64,000 bases of DNA from Nocardia puris. GTDB lineage: Bacteria; Actinomycetota; Actinomycetes; Mycobacteriales; Mycobacteriaceae. Numbering within the stretch: position 1 is the stretch's first letter; each line of letters starts with the position of its first letter. The notes beneath the pieces are model-generated. The model ran no database searches. It was not told the DNA's origin and saw nothing but the letters and a program-made list of their open reading frames with translations. The stretch covers positions 85,801-149,800 of the forward strand of contig NZ_QNRE01000013.1 of NCBI RefSeq assembly GCF_003315035.1. Direction: 5' to 3'. Of this stretch, positions 26,183-41,100 are shown piece by piece. The position numbers were made by a program, and so were the translations under genes.

Positions 26183-29100
26183 TCAGCGGTCGTGAATGCC
26201 CGCCAGCACTCGGGCGATCCGCTCCAATGCTGTCGGGGAAGTCATCTGCCAGTGGGTGACCGGGAGTGGGTGGTCGTGGATTCGACCGGTCACCGAGGAT
26301 CGCCACGAATCGGCCGGCGGGTCGGCCGGCGGGTCGGCGGCCGCCGTGAAGAACTGGAGATCGCCGTCGAAGGGACGGGGGCGGTACTCGGCATCGAGGC
26401 TCGCCGAGGCGAGCGCGGCAGTGACGATGCGCTCGAGATGGGCGGGGTCCATGGACGCGAACGGTTCCGGCAGACGCCGGGAGACGACTCGCGCGACCGT
26501 CGCCGGAATGCTTTCGGCGCCAGGGTCATCCGACGGTCCCACGTCGGCGGCTTCCAGATCGGAGCAGGCGCCCCCGTGAGTGCGCCGGAGATCCCAGAGG
26601 GACACATCGCGGACGGGGGAGCCGGGGACGCCGACTCCCGCCAGGCCACCCAGGAGGTCCGCGAGCGTTACCCCGGTGGCGGTGTAGTCGCCGACGTGAC
26701 GCAGGCGGCTGTCGAGCATGGCCAGTAGGGCGACCTGTTCGCCCTCGTCCTGGAGCTGAACCGCCATCGCGTGGGCGAGTACGCCGCCGAGGGACCAGCC
26801 CAGCAGGTGGTACGGACCGTGCGGCTGCACGGTGCGGAGGTGGTCGACGTAGACGCGCGCCCAGTCCTCGATCGAATCCGGCAGGGGCGCTTCCGATCCC
26901 AGCGCCGGGGATTGGAGTCCGTAGATCGGGCGGTCCAGGTGGGCGGCGAGACCCGCGAACGACCAGGCGATCCCGCCGATCGGGTGGACGCAGAACAGCG
27001 GTTCCCCGGTGGCGGACGGGCGTAGGGGCAGCAGGATGTCGAATGCCGAGTCCGGTGCTGTCGAGCGGCATTCGGCCGCGATGGCCGCCGGAGTGGGCGC
27101 GGTGAAGATCCGGGAGACCGGAACCCGTTCGGCGACAACATCACTCAACCGAGCGGCGAGCGTGGTCGCGAGCAGTGACGTGCCGCCCAGCTCGAAGAAG
27201 TTGTCGTCCAGGCCGATCCGATCCACCCGCAGCACGTCCGCGAAGGCCGCGCAGACCGCGATCTCCAGCGCGGTGCCGGGAGCGCGGTAGGCGCGGGTGG
27301 CCAGAGGCGGCGTGGGCAACGCGGCACGGTCGAGCTTGCCGACGGAGTTCAACGGGAGTTCGTCGAGCACGACGATCGCGGCGGGCACCATATGGGAGGG
27401 CAGACTGCGGGCCGCCCAGGTGAGCAGCTCATCGCCCTCGAGCGCGCGACCGGGAGCGGGCACCACGTAGGACACCAGAACCGTTGCACCCGCTTGATTC
27501 TCGCGTCCGACGGTTACGGCCACCGCGACGTCCGGGTGGTCGAACAGCACGGCGTCGACCTCGCCGAGCTCGATGCGGAACCCGCGGATCTTCACCTGGA
27601 AGTCGGCGCGACCGCGATACTCCAACTCGCCCTCGGCATTCCAGACCACCATGTCGCCGGTGCGATACATCCGCGCGCCGGATTCGAACGGGTTCGCGAC
27701 GAACCGCTCGGCCGTGAGGTCGGGCCTGCCGAAGTAGCCGCGCGCCAATTGCGCACCGGCCACGTACAACTCGCCGGGAACGCCGGGCAGCACCGGGCGC
27801 AGGCGGGCATCCAGCACGTAGACCTGGCTGTTCCACACCGGCGTCCCGATCGGAAGGTTGCCGGGGCACCGCACGCGATGGCTGGTGATCGACACGGCCG
27901 CCTCGGTGGGACCGTACACGTTGTACAGCGCGGCGTCGGGCGCGACGCGGGCGACTCGCTCCGCGAGCACCGGCGGCAGCGCCTCGCCGATCGCGAGGAT
28001 GCGTCGCAGCGACTTCGGGAGCGCGCCCGCTGTCAGGGCGTCCAGCATGGACGGCACGGCGTGCAGGGTGGTGACGTCCTCGCGCGCCATCAGCTCGTTC
28101 AGATACTCGGGGTCCCGGTGGCCGTCCGGCGCGGCGAGCACCACCCGTCCGCCGCACACCGCCGCCGACCAGAACTCCCAGACCGACAGGTCGAAGGTCG
28201 CCGCCGTCTTCAACAGCACGGCGTCGTCAGCGGTCATGCCGAATTCGGCTGTCTTCCAGCGCAACTGGTTGACAATCGCCTCGTGCGTAACGGCGACGCC
28301 CTTCGGGCGGCCGGTCGAACCGGACGTGAAGATCACGTAGGCCGTGTGTGCCTGCCGCAGCGGCACGAGCCGGTCGGCGTCGGTGACCGGGCCGGCGTCC
28401 ACCGCCGCGAGATGCAGCCGGTCGAGGCGCACGACGGGGACCCGCGCGGTGGTGAACGCGGCGTCGGCGTCGGTGAGCACGCAGATCGGCTCGGCCGTCT
28501 CGAGGATGTGGTCGTGGCGCAGCGCGGGCTGGTCGGGGTCGATCGGCACGTACGCGCCGCCCGCTTTGCTCACCGCGTACATGGCGATCACCAGGTCCGC
28601 GGAGCGCCGCAGCGCGAGCGCGACTCGCGATTCGGCGCGGACGCCCGTGGCGATCAGGTAGCGCGCCAGGCGATTCACCCGCGCGTCCAGATCGGCGTAG
28701 GCGGTCGCGGTGCCGTCGGCCGCCACCAGCGCGATCGCGTCGGGCGTCGCGGCGACCGTCGCGTCCAGCAGGGCGACCAGGGTGGCGGCGGGGACCGGGT
28801 GCGCGGTGCGGTTGCGATCGGTGAGGATCAGGGCGCGCTCGCGCGGGGTGAGGAGGTCGATGTCACCCACGCGCACGCGCGGTCGGCCCGCGACGATCTC
28901 CAGCAGCCTGGTGAATCGATCGGCGAACTCTCGCACGGTCGACTCGTCGAAAAGTGCTGTCGCGTAGGTTATGTGGCCCGTGATGCCCATCGCGCGCCCC
29001 TGCTCGTCGTAGCCGTCGGCCACGATCACGTGCAGATCGAACTGCGAGAGTCGTCGATCGGTCTCCCACGGGGAGACGGTCAGGCCGGGCAGCGTCATCG

Positions 29101-32100
29101 GCGCGAGGGCGAGGTTCTGGAACGACAGGCCCACCTGGAACAGCGGGTGCCGCGCGGTGGAACGCGCCGGGTTGAGCACTTCCACCAGGCGCTCGAACGG
29201 GATGTCGGCGTGAGCGAAGGCGCGCAGGTCGGAATCGCGTTGGCGGGACAGGAGTTCGGTGAAATCGGCGTCGTGATCCACGTGAGTGCGGAAGACCAGG
29301 GTGTTGACGAACATACCGATCAGGTCGTCCAGCACGGCGTCACCGCGACCCGCGACGGGGGTGCCGACCGCGATGTCGTCGGTGCCGGACAGTTCCGCGA
29401 GCAACACCGCGAGGGCGGTGTGCACGACCATGAACAGCGTAGCGCCGTGCGCCCGGGCGAGATCCGAGAGCGCGGCGTGTGTGGCGGCGTCGACGCGCAG
29501 CGGCACCTGCCCGCCCGCGAAGGACTGCACCGCCGGACGCGGGCGATCCCTGGGCAGTTCCAGCTGATCGGGCAGCCCGGCGAGGGCGTCCCGCCAGTAC
29601 GCGAGCTGAGCGGCAGCGGCGGAATCGGGATCGTTCTCGTCGCCGAGGACCACGCGCTGCCACAGGGTGTAGTCGGCGTACTGCACCGGCAGCGGAGACC
29701 ACGCCGGTGCGCGCCCTTGGGTCCGCGCCAGATAGGCGGTGGCCAGATCGCGGACGAGCGGGCCGCCGGAGAAGCCGTCGGCGCTGATGTGGTGTACCAC
29801 CAGCGCGAGCACGTACTCGCCGTCGGTCACACCGAACAGCACGGCGCGCAACGGGACCGCGTCCGTGACGTCGAAGGTGGTCGAAACAACCTCGGCCACC
29901 GCCGATTCCACGTTCTCAGCTTGTGCTACTTCGAGCGTCGGCACGTCGCGGTGCTCGATCGGCAGCACGACCTGCACCGGCCCGTCCGCACGCTGCGGAT
30001 ACACGGTGCGCAGGATCTCGTGGCGGGTCACGAGATCGGTGAAGGCGGCGCGCATCGCGTCCACGTCCAGATCGCCGGTGAGCCGGAGGGCGACGGGGAT
30101 GGTGTAGGCCGTCGAGGTGGTGTCGAACCGGTTGAGGAACCACATCCGCTGCTGCGCGGGCGAGAGCGGAATGTCTTGCGGCCGTGGGCCCGCGACGAGT
30201 GCCGGGCGGTTCTCGGCTCCTGGTGCGGCCGCGAGTTCGCGGGCACAGGCGGCCACGGTGGGCGCGGTGAACAGGACGCGCACCGGGACGCGGGTGTCGA
30301 GCGCGGCGCCGAGCCGGGCGGTGACGCGGGTGGCCAGCAGCGAATTGCCGCCGAGGTCGAAGAAGTTGTCGTCGGCGCCGACGCGCTCGACGCCCAGCAC
30401 CTCGGCGAAGACCTCGGCCACCAGGTGTTCGGCGGTGGACGAGGGTTCCCGATAGGCGCGCGCCGCGAATTCCGGTGCGGGCAGGGCCTTTCGGTCGAGT
30501 TTGCCCACCGGAGTCAGCGGGAGCGCGTCGAGGACGACGATCGCGGACGGAACCATGTGCGCCGGAAGTGCGCGCGCCGCCCATTCGGTGAGCACGTCGG
30601 CGTTCAGATCGGAGCCGGTCACATAGGAGACGAGTGCCGTTGCCCCGCTGGCATTCTCACGCCCGATGGTGACGGCGATGTCGACACCGGGATGCGCGAC
30701 GAGGACGGCGTCGATCTCGCCGAGTTCGATGCGGTAACCGCGGATCTTGACCTGGAAGTCCGTGCGGCCCAGGTATTCCAACTCCGGTCCGGCGGGCGTC
30801 TCGAGCCACCGGACCAGATCGCCCGTGCGATACATGCGCTCGCCAGGCCTCCCCCAGGCGTCGGCGACGAAGCGCTCCGCGCTGAGAACCGAGCGCGCGT
30901 GGTAGCCGCGGGCCAGCGCGGGACCGGAGAGGTACAGCTCGCCGGTGACGCCGACCGGCACGGGGTGCAGGCGGCTGTCGAGCACGGTCGCGCGCAGGCC
31001 GGGCACCGGGCGGCCGATCGTGATCCGTTGCCCCACGGTCAGAGTCGTGTAGGTCGCGCCGACCGTGGTCTCGGTGGGGCCGTATCCGTTGACGAATCGG
31101 CGGCCGGGCGCCCACTTCTCGAGGAGTTCGGGGGTGGTGGCCTCGCCGCCGGCGGAGACGACTTCCAGGTGGTCGAGGTGCGCGGGGTCGAGGGTGCCGA
31201 GCAGCGTCGGCGTGATGATCGTGTGGGTCACCCGCTCCGTGCGGAGGAGGTCGTGCAGTTCCGCACCGCCGACGATATCGGGGTCCGCGACGACCACGGT
31301 GGCCCCGGCGTGGAACGCGGTGACCAGCTCTTCGACGGACTGATCGAAGCCCGGCGAGCACACGTGCAGCATGCGGTGGTGCTTGCGCAGCCCGAGTAGG
31401 CCGGTGGAATGTGCGACGAGGGAGGACAATCCGGCATGAGTGACGGTCACGCCCTTGGGGAGTCCCGTCGAGCCGGATGTGTAGATCACGTAGGCGGCGT
31501 GCGAGATACGCAGTGGTGCGAGGCGATCCGCGTCGGTGATCGGCTCGTCCGAACGGGTAGCGCACACGTCGGTCAGGGCGGGATCGTCGAGCGTCAGCCA
31601 GGTGACCGCGCCGGACAGGCCGGGCGCGTGCTCGGCGACAGTGAGCCCGAGCGCCGCGCCGGAGTCCTCGACCAGGTAGCGCACCCGTTCGGCGGGGTGG
31701 GACGGGTCGATCGGCAGGTACGCCGCGCCGGTTTTGGCGACCGCCCATATCGCGACGATCATCTCGTACGAGCGGCGCAGGGCCAGTGCGACCACGGTTT
31801 CGGGACCGGCGCCGCGCGCGATCAGGACGCGGGCCAGTCGCGAGGACCGGGCGTCGAGCTCACCGTAGGCGTATTCGCGACCGGCGGCGCGCACCGCTGT
31901 GCGGTCGCGTCCGAATTCCACACCGTGGCAGAGCAATTCCGGCAGCGTCGCGGCGGGCGGAGGTGTGCCGCCGTTCTGCCGGGTCAGCTGTTCGTGCTCG
32001 TCGCCGACGAGGACCGGCAGGTCTCCGACGGGAGTCTCCGGGTTCTCCACCACCGCGCCGAGCAGGCGCAGGAAGCGGCGCACGAGAAGATCGGCACCCG

Positions 32101-35100
32101 CGTCGTCGAAAATGTCACGCGAGAAGGACATCTCGCCGTGCCCCGCTTCCGGCAGCGCCATCGCCAGATCGGCGGCCGCGTCGGGCGGTATCCGGTACGA
32201 GAGCGACACCTGGAACAACGGATGCCCGCCTGGTGCCCGTGTCGCCCCCGCCAGGTCGACCAGATCCTCGAACGGGATGTCCGCGTGCGCGACGGCGTCG
32301 AATTCCGTGCGGTGCGCCTCGCCGAGATGATCGAGGAAGCCCGCCGCGCGATCCACCTTGCTGCGCAACACCAGTTCGGCGTGCACCCCGCCCGGCACGG
32401 GCGTGCCGATCGCCAGATCGTCGGAGCCGGTCAGCCGTGCCAGCAGCACCGCGAGCGCGGTGCGCGCGACCGCGAATCGGGTGACGCCCGCGCGGTCGGC
32501 CAGCGAGTGGACTCCATCGCGGATCGTTTCCGGGACGGTGAATTCCAGGCGACCGCGAGGCGTGTTCTGTCGAATGTGCTGATGCTCGACCGGCTCCGGG
32601 TATACGACGTGGCCATCGACTCGGCCCGAGATTCCCGACAGGTCGAGGCGTTCCGGTAACCCTGCCAACGCCGTGCGCCAGTAGCGCGACCGCGTGAGCG
32701 GATCGCCCGCGTCGGTGGTTTGCAGCAGCGCGATCTCCGCCGCGGCCCGGTCGGCGTCCGCGACGAGGTCGCCGAGCACGCGCCGCAGGCGGGCGGCCAC
32801 GGCGCGCGCGGCCTCCTCGGACACCAGGTCGCGGCGGTACTTCACCTGCACCACCAGCGTCTCGTTCAGGAACACGAGCACGGTGATCGGGTAGTGCGTG
32901 TGGTCCGAACCGCGCAGGTCGTCGATGCGCAGGCCGTCGAGCGCGCCGCTCGCGTGCCGCAGCCCTTCCTCGTCCACCGGGTAGGACTCGAAAACCAGCA
33001 TGGTGTCGAACAATTCGCCCAGGCCGGTCACGCGCTGGATGGCGTCCAGGCCCAGGTGGTGGTGGTCGAGCAGTGACGCCTGCTCGACTTGCAGCTCGTC
33101 CACCAGGTCGCGGGCGGTCTTGTCCGGTGCGAACCGCACGCGCACCGGGATGGCGTCCACGAACAGGCCGATCATGTCGCCGACGCCGTCGAGCTGGGCG
33201 GGCCTGCCGGAGATGGTGGCGCCGAACACCACGTCGTCGCGCCCGGTCGCCCCCGCCAGGACCAGGCCCCAAGCCGCCTGCACGACGGTATTCGGGGTGA
33301 CCTCGGCGGCGGAAGCGTAGGTGGTCAGCGCCGAAGTCTCGGTGTCGCTCAGCGCGAATTCGCAGAGGCCGAAACCGTCGCCGGTGGGCGCGGGCCAGGT
33401 GAGTTCCGGACCGAGCAAGGTCGGGCTCACGTCGCTGAGCACCGTCAACCAGGCCGCCCGCGCCGCCTCCCGGTCCTGGCGGGCGAGCCAGCGCAGGTAG
33501 TCGCGGTAGGGCCGCACGGCGGGCAGCGGCACGGTGTCGCCGCCGGTGGCGTACAGGACCAGCAGCTCCTTCATGAGCAGCGGCATGGACCAGCCGTCGA
33601 GCAGGATGTGATGACCGGTCAGCACCAGGTGCGCGCAGCCGGGACCGGTGGTGTACAGCGTGAACCGCAGCAGGGGGGCCACAGCTGGGTCGAAGCCGCG
33701 CCGCTGTTCGGCGACGAGCAGACCGGGCAGCTCGGCCTCCTCGACCTCGCCGACCACGCGCCACGGCACCGCCACGCGGTCCGCGATCACCTGCACCTGG
33801 CTGCCGTCGGCGGCGGTCACGAACGCGGCGCGCAGATTGGCGTGCCGGTCGAGGATGGTCTGCGCGGCCCGGCGCAATCGGTCGACATCGAGGTCGCCGC
33901 GCAGGCGCGCCGCGAGCTGGATGACGTAGGCGTCGACGGAACCGTCCAGCAGTTCCATGAGAACCCGCAGCGAGCCCTGGAGCGGCGAGAGCGGGAGCAC
34001 ATCGGCCAGCTCGCCGTACACCCGCCGCCAGCCGTCCAGCTCGGTCTGACCGGTCCGCACCAACGGCACGTCCGACGGGGTGAGACCGCCCGCCTCCGGG
34101 TGGTCCAAGTGGGCGGCGAGCGCGGCGAGGGCTGCGGTCCACTCGTCGGCCAGCTCGCGGACGTCGGCCTCGGCCAGCAGGTCGCCCGCGTACCGGAAAC
34201 TCGCGTCCAGCACGGTGCCCGCGTCGGTGTCGGCCGCGAGGGCGTTGATGTCGACGACCGTGGACAGCGGCATCGTGCGGGCGTACTCGATCTCGAACTC
34301 GCCCAATTCGGCTGTCGGCAGCCAACTTCCGTCGCCGACCTCGCCGGTGGAGGTGCGGCCCAGGTAGTTGAAGCCGATCTGACCGATGTCGCCCGCGAGC
34401 GCGTCGGCCGCGGCGGGGTGCAGAGCGCGCAGCATGCCGAAGCCGATGCCCTTGTCCGGCACGGCGATCAACTGTTCCTTGACCGATCGCAGAATCGCGG
34501 CGAGCGCGGCGTCGTCGGCGTCCACAGGGAAGGGAGACAGATCGAGCGAGACGGGGTACACGCTGGTGAACCAGCCGACGGTGCGCGTGAGATCGGCGCC
34601 GGGAACGACCGTTTCTTCCCGCCCGTGACCTTCCAGGCGAAGCCGCGTGACCGGGGTGTCGAGGCCGCGCCGCGCCCGCCACTTCCGCACCGCCAGGGCG
34701 AGCGCCGCCAGCAGGCCGTCGTGCACACCGCCGCGATAGCGAGCGGGCAGCGCCCTCAGCAGCGCCTCGCTCACCCCGGCGGGAACGCGGACGGTGAACG
34801 ACCGGACCGTCGCCTCGGTGTCCACGGCGCCGTCGAGCGCGCGAGAGCCGAACAGCGGATCAGGTGTCGCCAATATCCTTTGCCAGTAGTCGATTTCGTC
34901 GGCACGCGCCGGTGCCGCGTCGACCAGGGCGTGCGCCCAGCGCCGCAGGGACGTGCCGACCTCGGGGAGCGAAATCCGCTGCCCCGCAGCGTGTTGTGCC
35001 CACGCCGTCACGAGATCGGGGATCACGATCCGCCAGGACACGCCGTCGATCGCGTAGTGGTGCGCCGCAATCGCGAGCACGTCGCGGCCGCCGGGTCTGC

Positions 35101-38100
35101 GCACCCAGGCGCAGGCGATCATGCGACCGGCTGCGGGGTCGAGGGTGGACAGCGCGGAATCCATTGCCGCGCCGCCGATATCGGAGGACACTTCTCGGGC
35201 CCACGCACCCGGCTCCTGCACAGCATCCACGTCCCCGACCCCGATCGGTGCCGGTGTCGTCGAGTCGCCACGAGCAGCGCGCGGTGGAGCGGACGGGACC
35301 TCGAGCTCCGAAACCAGTGCGTCCACATCGACCGCACCGACAGGCTGAACCTCGAACCGCCACCGCCCGTCCTCATTCGACACCCGCGCACGCAGGGCGT
35401 CGTGGCGATCGACCACCGCACCGAGCGTGGCGACCAGGCCCGCCCGGTCGATGCCCTCGGGCAGGGCCAGAACCATCGTCTGGGCGAAACGGTTGTGCAC
35501 GCCGGTGGCGAGGGATTCGGCGAGGATCGGCGTGAGCGGGACGTCACCGACGCCGCCGCCGGGCAGTTCCGCCAGCACCGTGGCCGCCGTACCGGTCGCG
35601 CCCGCGACCCGGGCGAGCGCGGCGACGGTGCGCTGCTCGAACACATCACGCGCGGTGAAGATCAGACCCGCCGCTTTGGCGCGCGACACCAGCTGGATGG
35701 ACAGGATGCTGTCGCCGCCGATCGCGAAGAACGAATCGTCCACCCCCACCTCGGGCAGGCCGAGCACCTTGGCGAACAGTTCGACCAGCCGAGCCTCGAC
35801 CGGGTTCAGCGGCGCACGCGACGAGGTCGTCTCGAAGACCGGCTCCGGCAACGCTTTTCGATCAACCTTGCCGTTGGTGGTCAGCGGCAGCGCGGCCAGC
35901 ACAACGACCGCCGCAGGCACCATGTGCGCGGGTAGCACGGCGGCGGCGTGCTCGGTGAGCGCGGCGGTCTCCACGGTCCGGCCCGGTGTGGCGACCACGT
36001 ACGACACCAGCGCCGTCGCACCGGAAGTCGTCGCGCGGGCCACGGTTACGGCGGTGGCGACATCGGCGTGCGCGGTGAGCACGGCATCGATCTCCCCGAG
36101 TTCGACGCGGAATCCCCGCACCTTCACCTGCTCGTCGCCGCGACCGACGTACTCGAGCGCGCGCCGGCCCGGCGCCGCCGAGCGCCAGCGGACGATATCG
36201 CCGGTGCGGTACATCCGCGCACCCGGCGCGCCCCAGGGGTCGGCGACGAACCGCTGCGCGGTCAGGCCGGAGCGGTGCCGGTAGCCGCGCGCCAGCCCAC
36301 CGCCCGCCAGATACAACTCGCCCGCGACACCCGGCGGCACCGGCTTCAGCCGCGCGTCGAGCACCAGCGCCGACATGCCGCGCACCGGTTCACCCACCGT
36401 GATCGGCTGTCCGGCAACGAGTTCGGCGTAGGAGGAGATGATCGTGGTCTCGGTGGGCCCGTAACCGTTGAGGTAGCGGCGGCCGGGCTGCCAGGCCGCG
36501 AGCAGGTCCGGCGTGGTGACATCGCCACCCACCGACAGCACTTCGAGCGCGTCGAGCCCGGCGGGGTCGACGGTGCCGAGCACGGCCGGGGTGATGATCG
36601 CGTGCGTGACGGCCTCCGCGCGCAGCAGCTCGCCGAGTTCCCCGCCACCCGCCACCTGCGGCGGCACCACCACCAACGTCGCGCCGGAGGCCAACGCGCA
36701 CAACCACTCCAGCACCGAGGGATCGAAACTCGGCGCGCAGATGTGCAGCATCCGGTGCTCGGCAGTGATCCCGTAGCGGCGTACCGCCTCGTCCAGCAGA
36801 CCGCCCAGGCCGGCGTGGGTGACCGTCACGCCCTTGGGCACACCGGTCGATCCGGAGGTGTAAATGACGTAGGCCGGGTTCGACATACGCAGCGGCGCAC
36901 GGCGATCCGCGTCGGTGACGGGAGCGTCCGAGTAGGCGGCGCAGGCCTGGTCGGTGGCCGGATCGTCCAGCACCAGCCAGTCGATATCGCGCGGCAGGCG
37001 GTCGGCGTACTCGGCGACGGTGATGCCCAGCGCCGCACCCGAGTCGATCACCATGTGCCGCAGGCGATCCGCAGGGTAGCCGGGGTCGAGCGGAATATGC
37101 GCGCCGCCGGCCTTGGCGACAGCCACTACCGAAGCCACCATGTCGTAGGAGCGGGGCAACGCCACGGCGACCAGCCGCTCCGGACCGATACCGCGATCGA
37201 TCAGCAGGCGCGCCACTCGCGAAGTGACCGAGTCGAGTTCGCCGTAGGTGACCGACCGGTCGAGGTATCTCACGGCGACGCGGTCGCGGCCGAAGGCGAC
37301 ACCTCGGACCAGGAGATCCGGCAGCAGGCCCGTGGCCATCACGTCGTCCGGGGCGACCGAGGTGAGTTCGGCGAACTCGATATCGGCCAGCAGGGGCAGG
37401 TCGCCGAGAGGCGTCCGAGGGGCCGCGACGGCCGCGCCGAGCAGACGCAGGAAGCGCTGGGCGAACACCGCCACGGTGCTCGCCTCGAACAGGTCGCGGT
37501 CGTAGGTGAGCCGCGCGGCGACACCGGATTCGGTCTCGCGGACGTGCAGGGACAGGTCGAACGCGCTCGCCGCCAACGGGATTCGCTCCCCGGACGACAC
37601 CATGACCCGCGCCAGAGGGTGACGGGGGCCGTGCGGCTCGTGGCCGAGCAGCCGCAGCACCTCGGCGAGCGGCAGGTCGGCGTTCGCGAAGGCTTGCCGG
37701 ACAACCTCGTCCGCACGCGCGAGCAAATCGGCCATCGAAACATCACCGCGCACATCGGTGCGCAGGATCAGGCTGTCCTCGGCGTCCGACGTCTCCGGGC
37801 CGGGGGCGAGCGCGGCGATCGCGATGTCCCCGGCCCCGGATAGTCGCGCCAGCAGCGCGGCGAATGCCGCGTACGCGACGGTGAAGACGGTGGTGTCGTG
37901 GGAGCGCGCCAGTTGTTCGAGTGCGTGATCGACGGGGAAGTCGAAGGAGCCCGTGGACGCCGACATCGGCGAAATCTGGTGATCTACCGGAAGATTCAGC
38001 TCGACGGGCAGGCCGTCGAGCACCGAGCGCCAGTATCGGGTCCGGCTCAGCACATCCCCGCGCCGGTCCAGCGCGGCGTCCACTTCGGCGGGCGTGCGCT

Positions 38101-41100
38101 CGGGCGCGGCGACCACCTCGCCCAGCACCGCCCGCAGTCGGTCGGCCAGCGCTCGCGCGGCTTCCTCGGTGACGAGGTCGCGGCGATGCTGGAGCCTGAC
38201 CCGCAGCTCGCCGCCGAGCTCGACCTGCACCGCCACCGGATAGTGCGTGACGTTCACGCCGTGCAGATCCGCGATCTCCAGACCGTCGATGGACCCGTAC
38301 GCCTGGCGCAGTCCCTCGGCGTCCACCGGATAGGACTCGTAGGCCACCAGGGAGTCGAACAGCTCCCCCGCCCCCGCGATCCGCTGGATCTCCGCCAACC
38401 CGATCTGGTGCCGATCCAGCAGCGAAACCTGTTCCGCTTGCAGCGCTTTCAGCAGCTCGCCGACGGGCGACGCGGCGTCGAAGCGGACTCGCACCGGCAG
38501 GGTGTTGGCGAACAGGCCCACCATGTCGTCCACGCCGTCCACCTGCGGCGGCCTGCCCGACACCACGGCGCCGAACACCACATCGTCCCGACCGGCGCCG
38601 GACGCCAGCACCAGGCCCCACGCCGCCTGCACGACGGTGTTGACCGTGATTTCGTGCGCCGAGGCGAACGCGACCAGCGCGGCCGTCTCCTCCGCCGACA
38701 GATCCGCCGCGCATTCCCCGTGCCCCTCCCACGGCACGGAAGGTCGCGGCACTACCTCGGTCAACCGGAACGGATGCAGACCCTCGAGCGCGGTGCGCCA
38801 CGCCTCCCTGGCACCGTCACGGTCGTAGCTGGCCAGCCACGCGAGGTAGTCCCGGTACGGCCGCACCGGGGCGAGCAGCGTCGAATCCCCGTCCGCCGCA
38901 TAGGCGATCAGGAGTTCCTTCATCAGCAACGGCATGGACCAGCCGTCCAGCAGCAGGTGGTGCGCGGTGAGCACCAGGTGCATCCGGCCGGACTCGGCGC
39001 GGTACACCGTGAACCGCAACAGCGGTGCGACGGCGGGGTCGAATCCCGTAACGGCCTCCGCCGCAAGCAGTTCCGTGGGTTCGGTGTCGGCCGCCTCGGT
39101 CACCCGCCACGGCACCGGCAGCCCCTCGGCGACGATCTGGACCGGCACGCCCTCGGCCGTCGCGCCGAACGCCGACCGCAGCGCGGCGTGCCGATCCAGC
39201 ACCGCCTGCGCCGAACGGCGCAACCGGTCCAGATCCACCACACCCGACAGTTCCACTGCCAGTTGCAGCAGGTACGGGTCGCGATCGTCCGAAACCTGGG
39301 TCAGGAACAGCAATCCGCCCTGCAACGGCGCGAGCGGCAGCACGTCGGACAGGCCGGGGCGCTCCCGCTCCCAGATGTCGATTTCGGCCTGGGTGACCTG
39401 GACCAGTGGAACGTCCGACGGCGTCAGACCACCCGCGGCGGGATCGTGCGCGTGCTCCGCCAGCACCGTCAACGCGGCGATCCACGACTCCGCCAGCTCG
39501 CGCACGGCGGCCTCGTCGAGCAGGGCCGAGGCGTAGGAGAACGAGGCGGTCAGGCGCGGGCCGTCGGCCGAATCACCTACGATCGCATTGATATCCACCA
39601 CCGCCGCGGCGGGCATGTCCGCGTCCGGAGCGGGTGCGGGATCGCCCCATTCGGCGGTCGGCAACCAGCTGCCGTCCGACAGCGCCTCGGGCACCTCGCC
39701 GGAGGAGACGCGGCCCAGGTAGTTGAAGCCGATCTGGCCGAGCGATCCCTCCAGCGCAGCGGCACCCAAGTGGCGCAGGATGCCGAAACCGATGCCCTTG
39801 TCCGGCACGGCATTCAGCTGTTCCTTGACCGACTTCAGCAGCGCCGCCGTGGCCGCGCCACCGTGCCACGCGGCCCGTGCGTCGAGACCGGACAGGTCGA
39901 GCGCCACGGGGTACATGCTGGTGAACCAGCCGACCGTGCGCGTGAGATCGGCTCCGGGGACGGCGCTTTCCTCACGCCCGTGCCCTTCCAACCGCACGCG
40001 GGTAGCGGGTGCGTCGACACCACGTGCAGCGCGCCACGTGCGCACCGCGAGGGCGAGCGCGGCGAGCAGTCCGTCGTTCGCACCGGCCCGGTAGCGGTTC
40101 GGCAGTTCGGTCAGCACGGCGTGCGTGGCCTCGGGCGGCAACGTCACCGTGACGGTACGCACCGTGGCCGCGGTGTCCACCGACGGATCCGGTTCGCGTA
40201 CACCGAGTATCGGGTCGGCGACCGCGAGAACATCACGCCAGTAAGGCAATTCGTCCGTGCGGTCGCTCGCCGCCTCGGCCAGGCCGTGCGCCCAGCGGCG
40301 GAAGGACGTGCCGACGGCGGGCAACGCGATCGGTTGCCCCGCCGAGTGCTGCGCCCACGCCAGCACGAGGTCCGAGATCAGCACCCGCCACGAAACACCG
40401 TCGATCACATAGTGATGCGCAGCGACCAGCAAAGCGTCGGGTCCGTCCGGCCGGGACAACCACGTGAATGCCACCATGCGCCCGGTGGCCGGATCGAGCC
40501 GGTCGACCGCGGAATCCATGGCGGCCTCGGCAATCTGGGCCGCCTCCGCACCGGGCGCCACGTCGACACGCTCGAGCAGGGATTCCGCCGACACCGCAGG
40601 CAGCGCCTCCAGTTCCCACCGCTCCCCCGTGGACCGCAGCCGGGCGCGCAGCATGTCGTGATGGTTCAGCACCGCGTCGAGCACCGCCACCACGTCCGCC
40701 CGCGCCGCATCCGGCGGCAGCGCGAGCACCATGTGCTGGGTGAAGCGCGGGAACGCACGACCGCCCGACACGTGCGCGAGCACCGCCGGAGTCGCGGGCA
40801 TGACGCCCACGCCGCCGCCCGGCAGTTCCGCGAGCACCGTCGCCTGCCCGGCGCCGACCACCGCGACGCGCGCGAGGCCGGCGACCGTCCGCTGCTCGAA
40901 CACGTCCTGCGGGGTGAACGCGAGACCGGCCGCCCTGGCCCGCGACACCAGCTGAATGGACAGGATGCTGTCGCCACCCGCGGCGAAGAACGAATCCTCC
41001 GCGCCGACCCGCCGCACGCCCAGCACCTCGGCGAACAACTCCGCGATCCGCGTCTCTACCGGCCCCGACGGTGCGCGCGAGGCCGCCACCTCGAACACCG

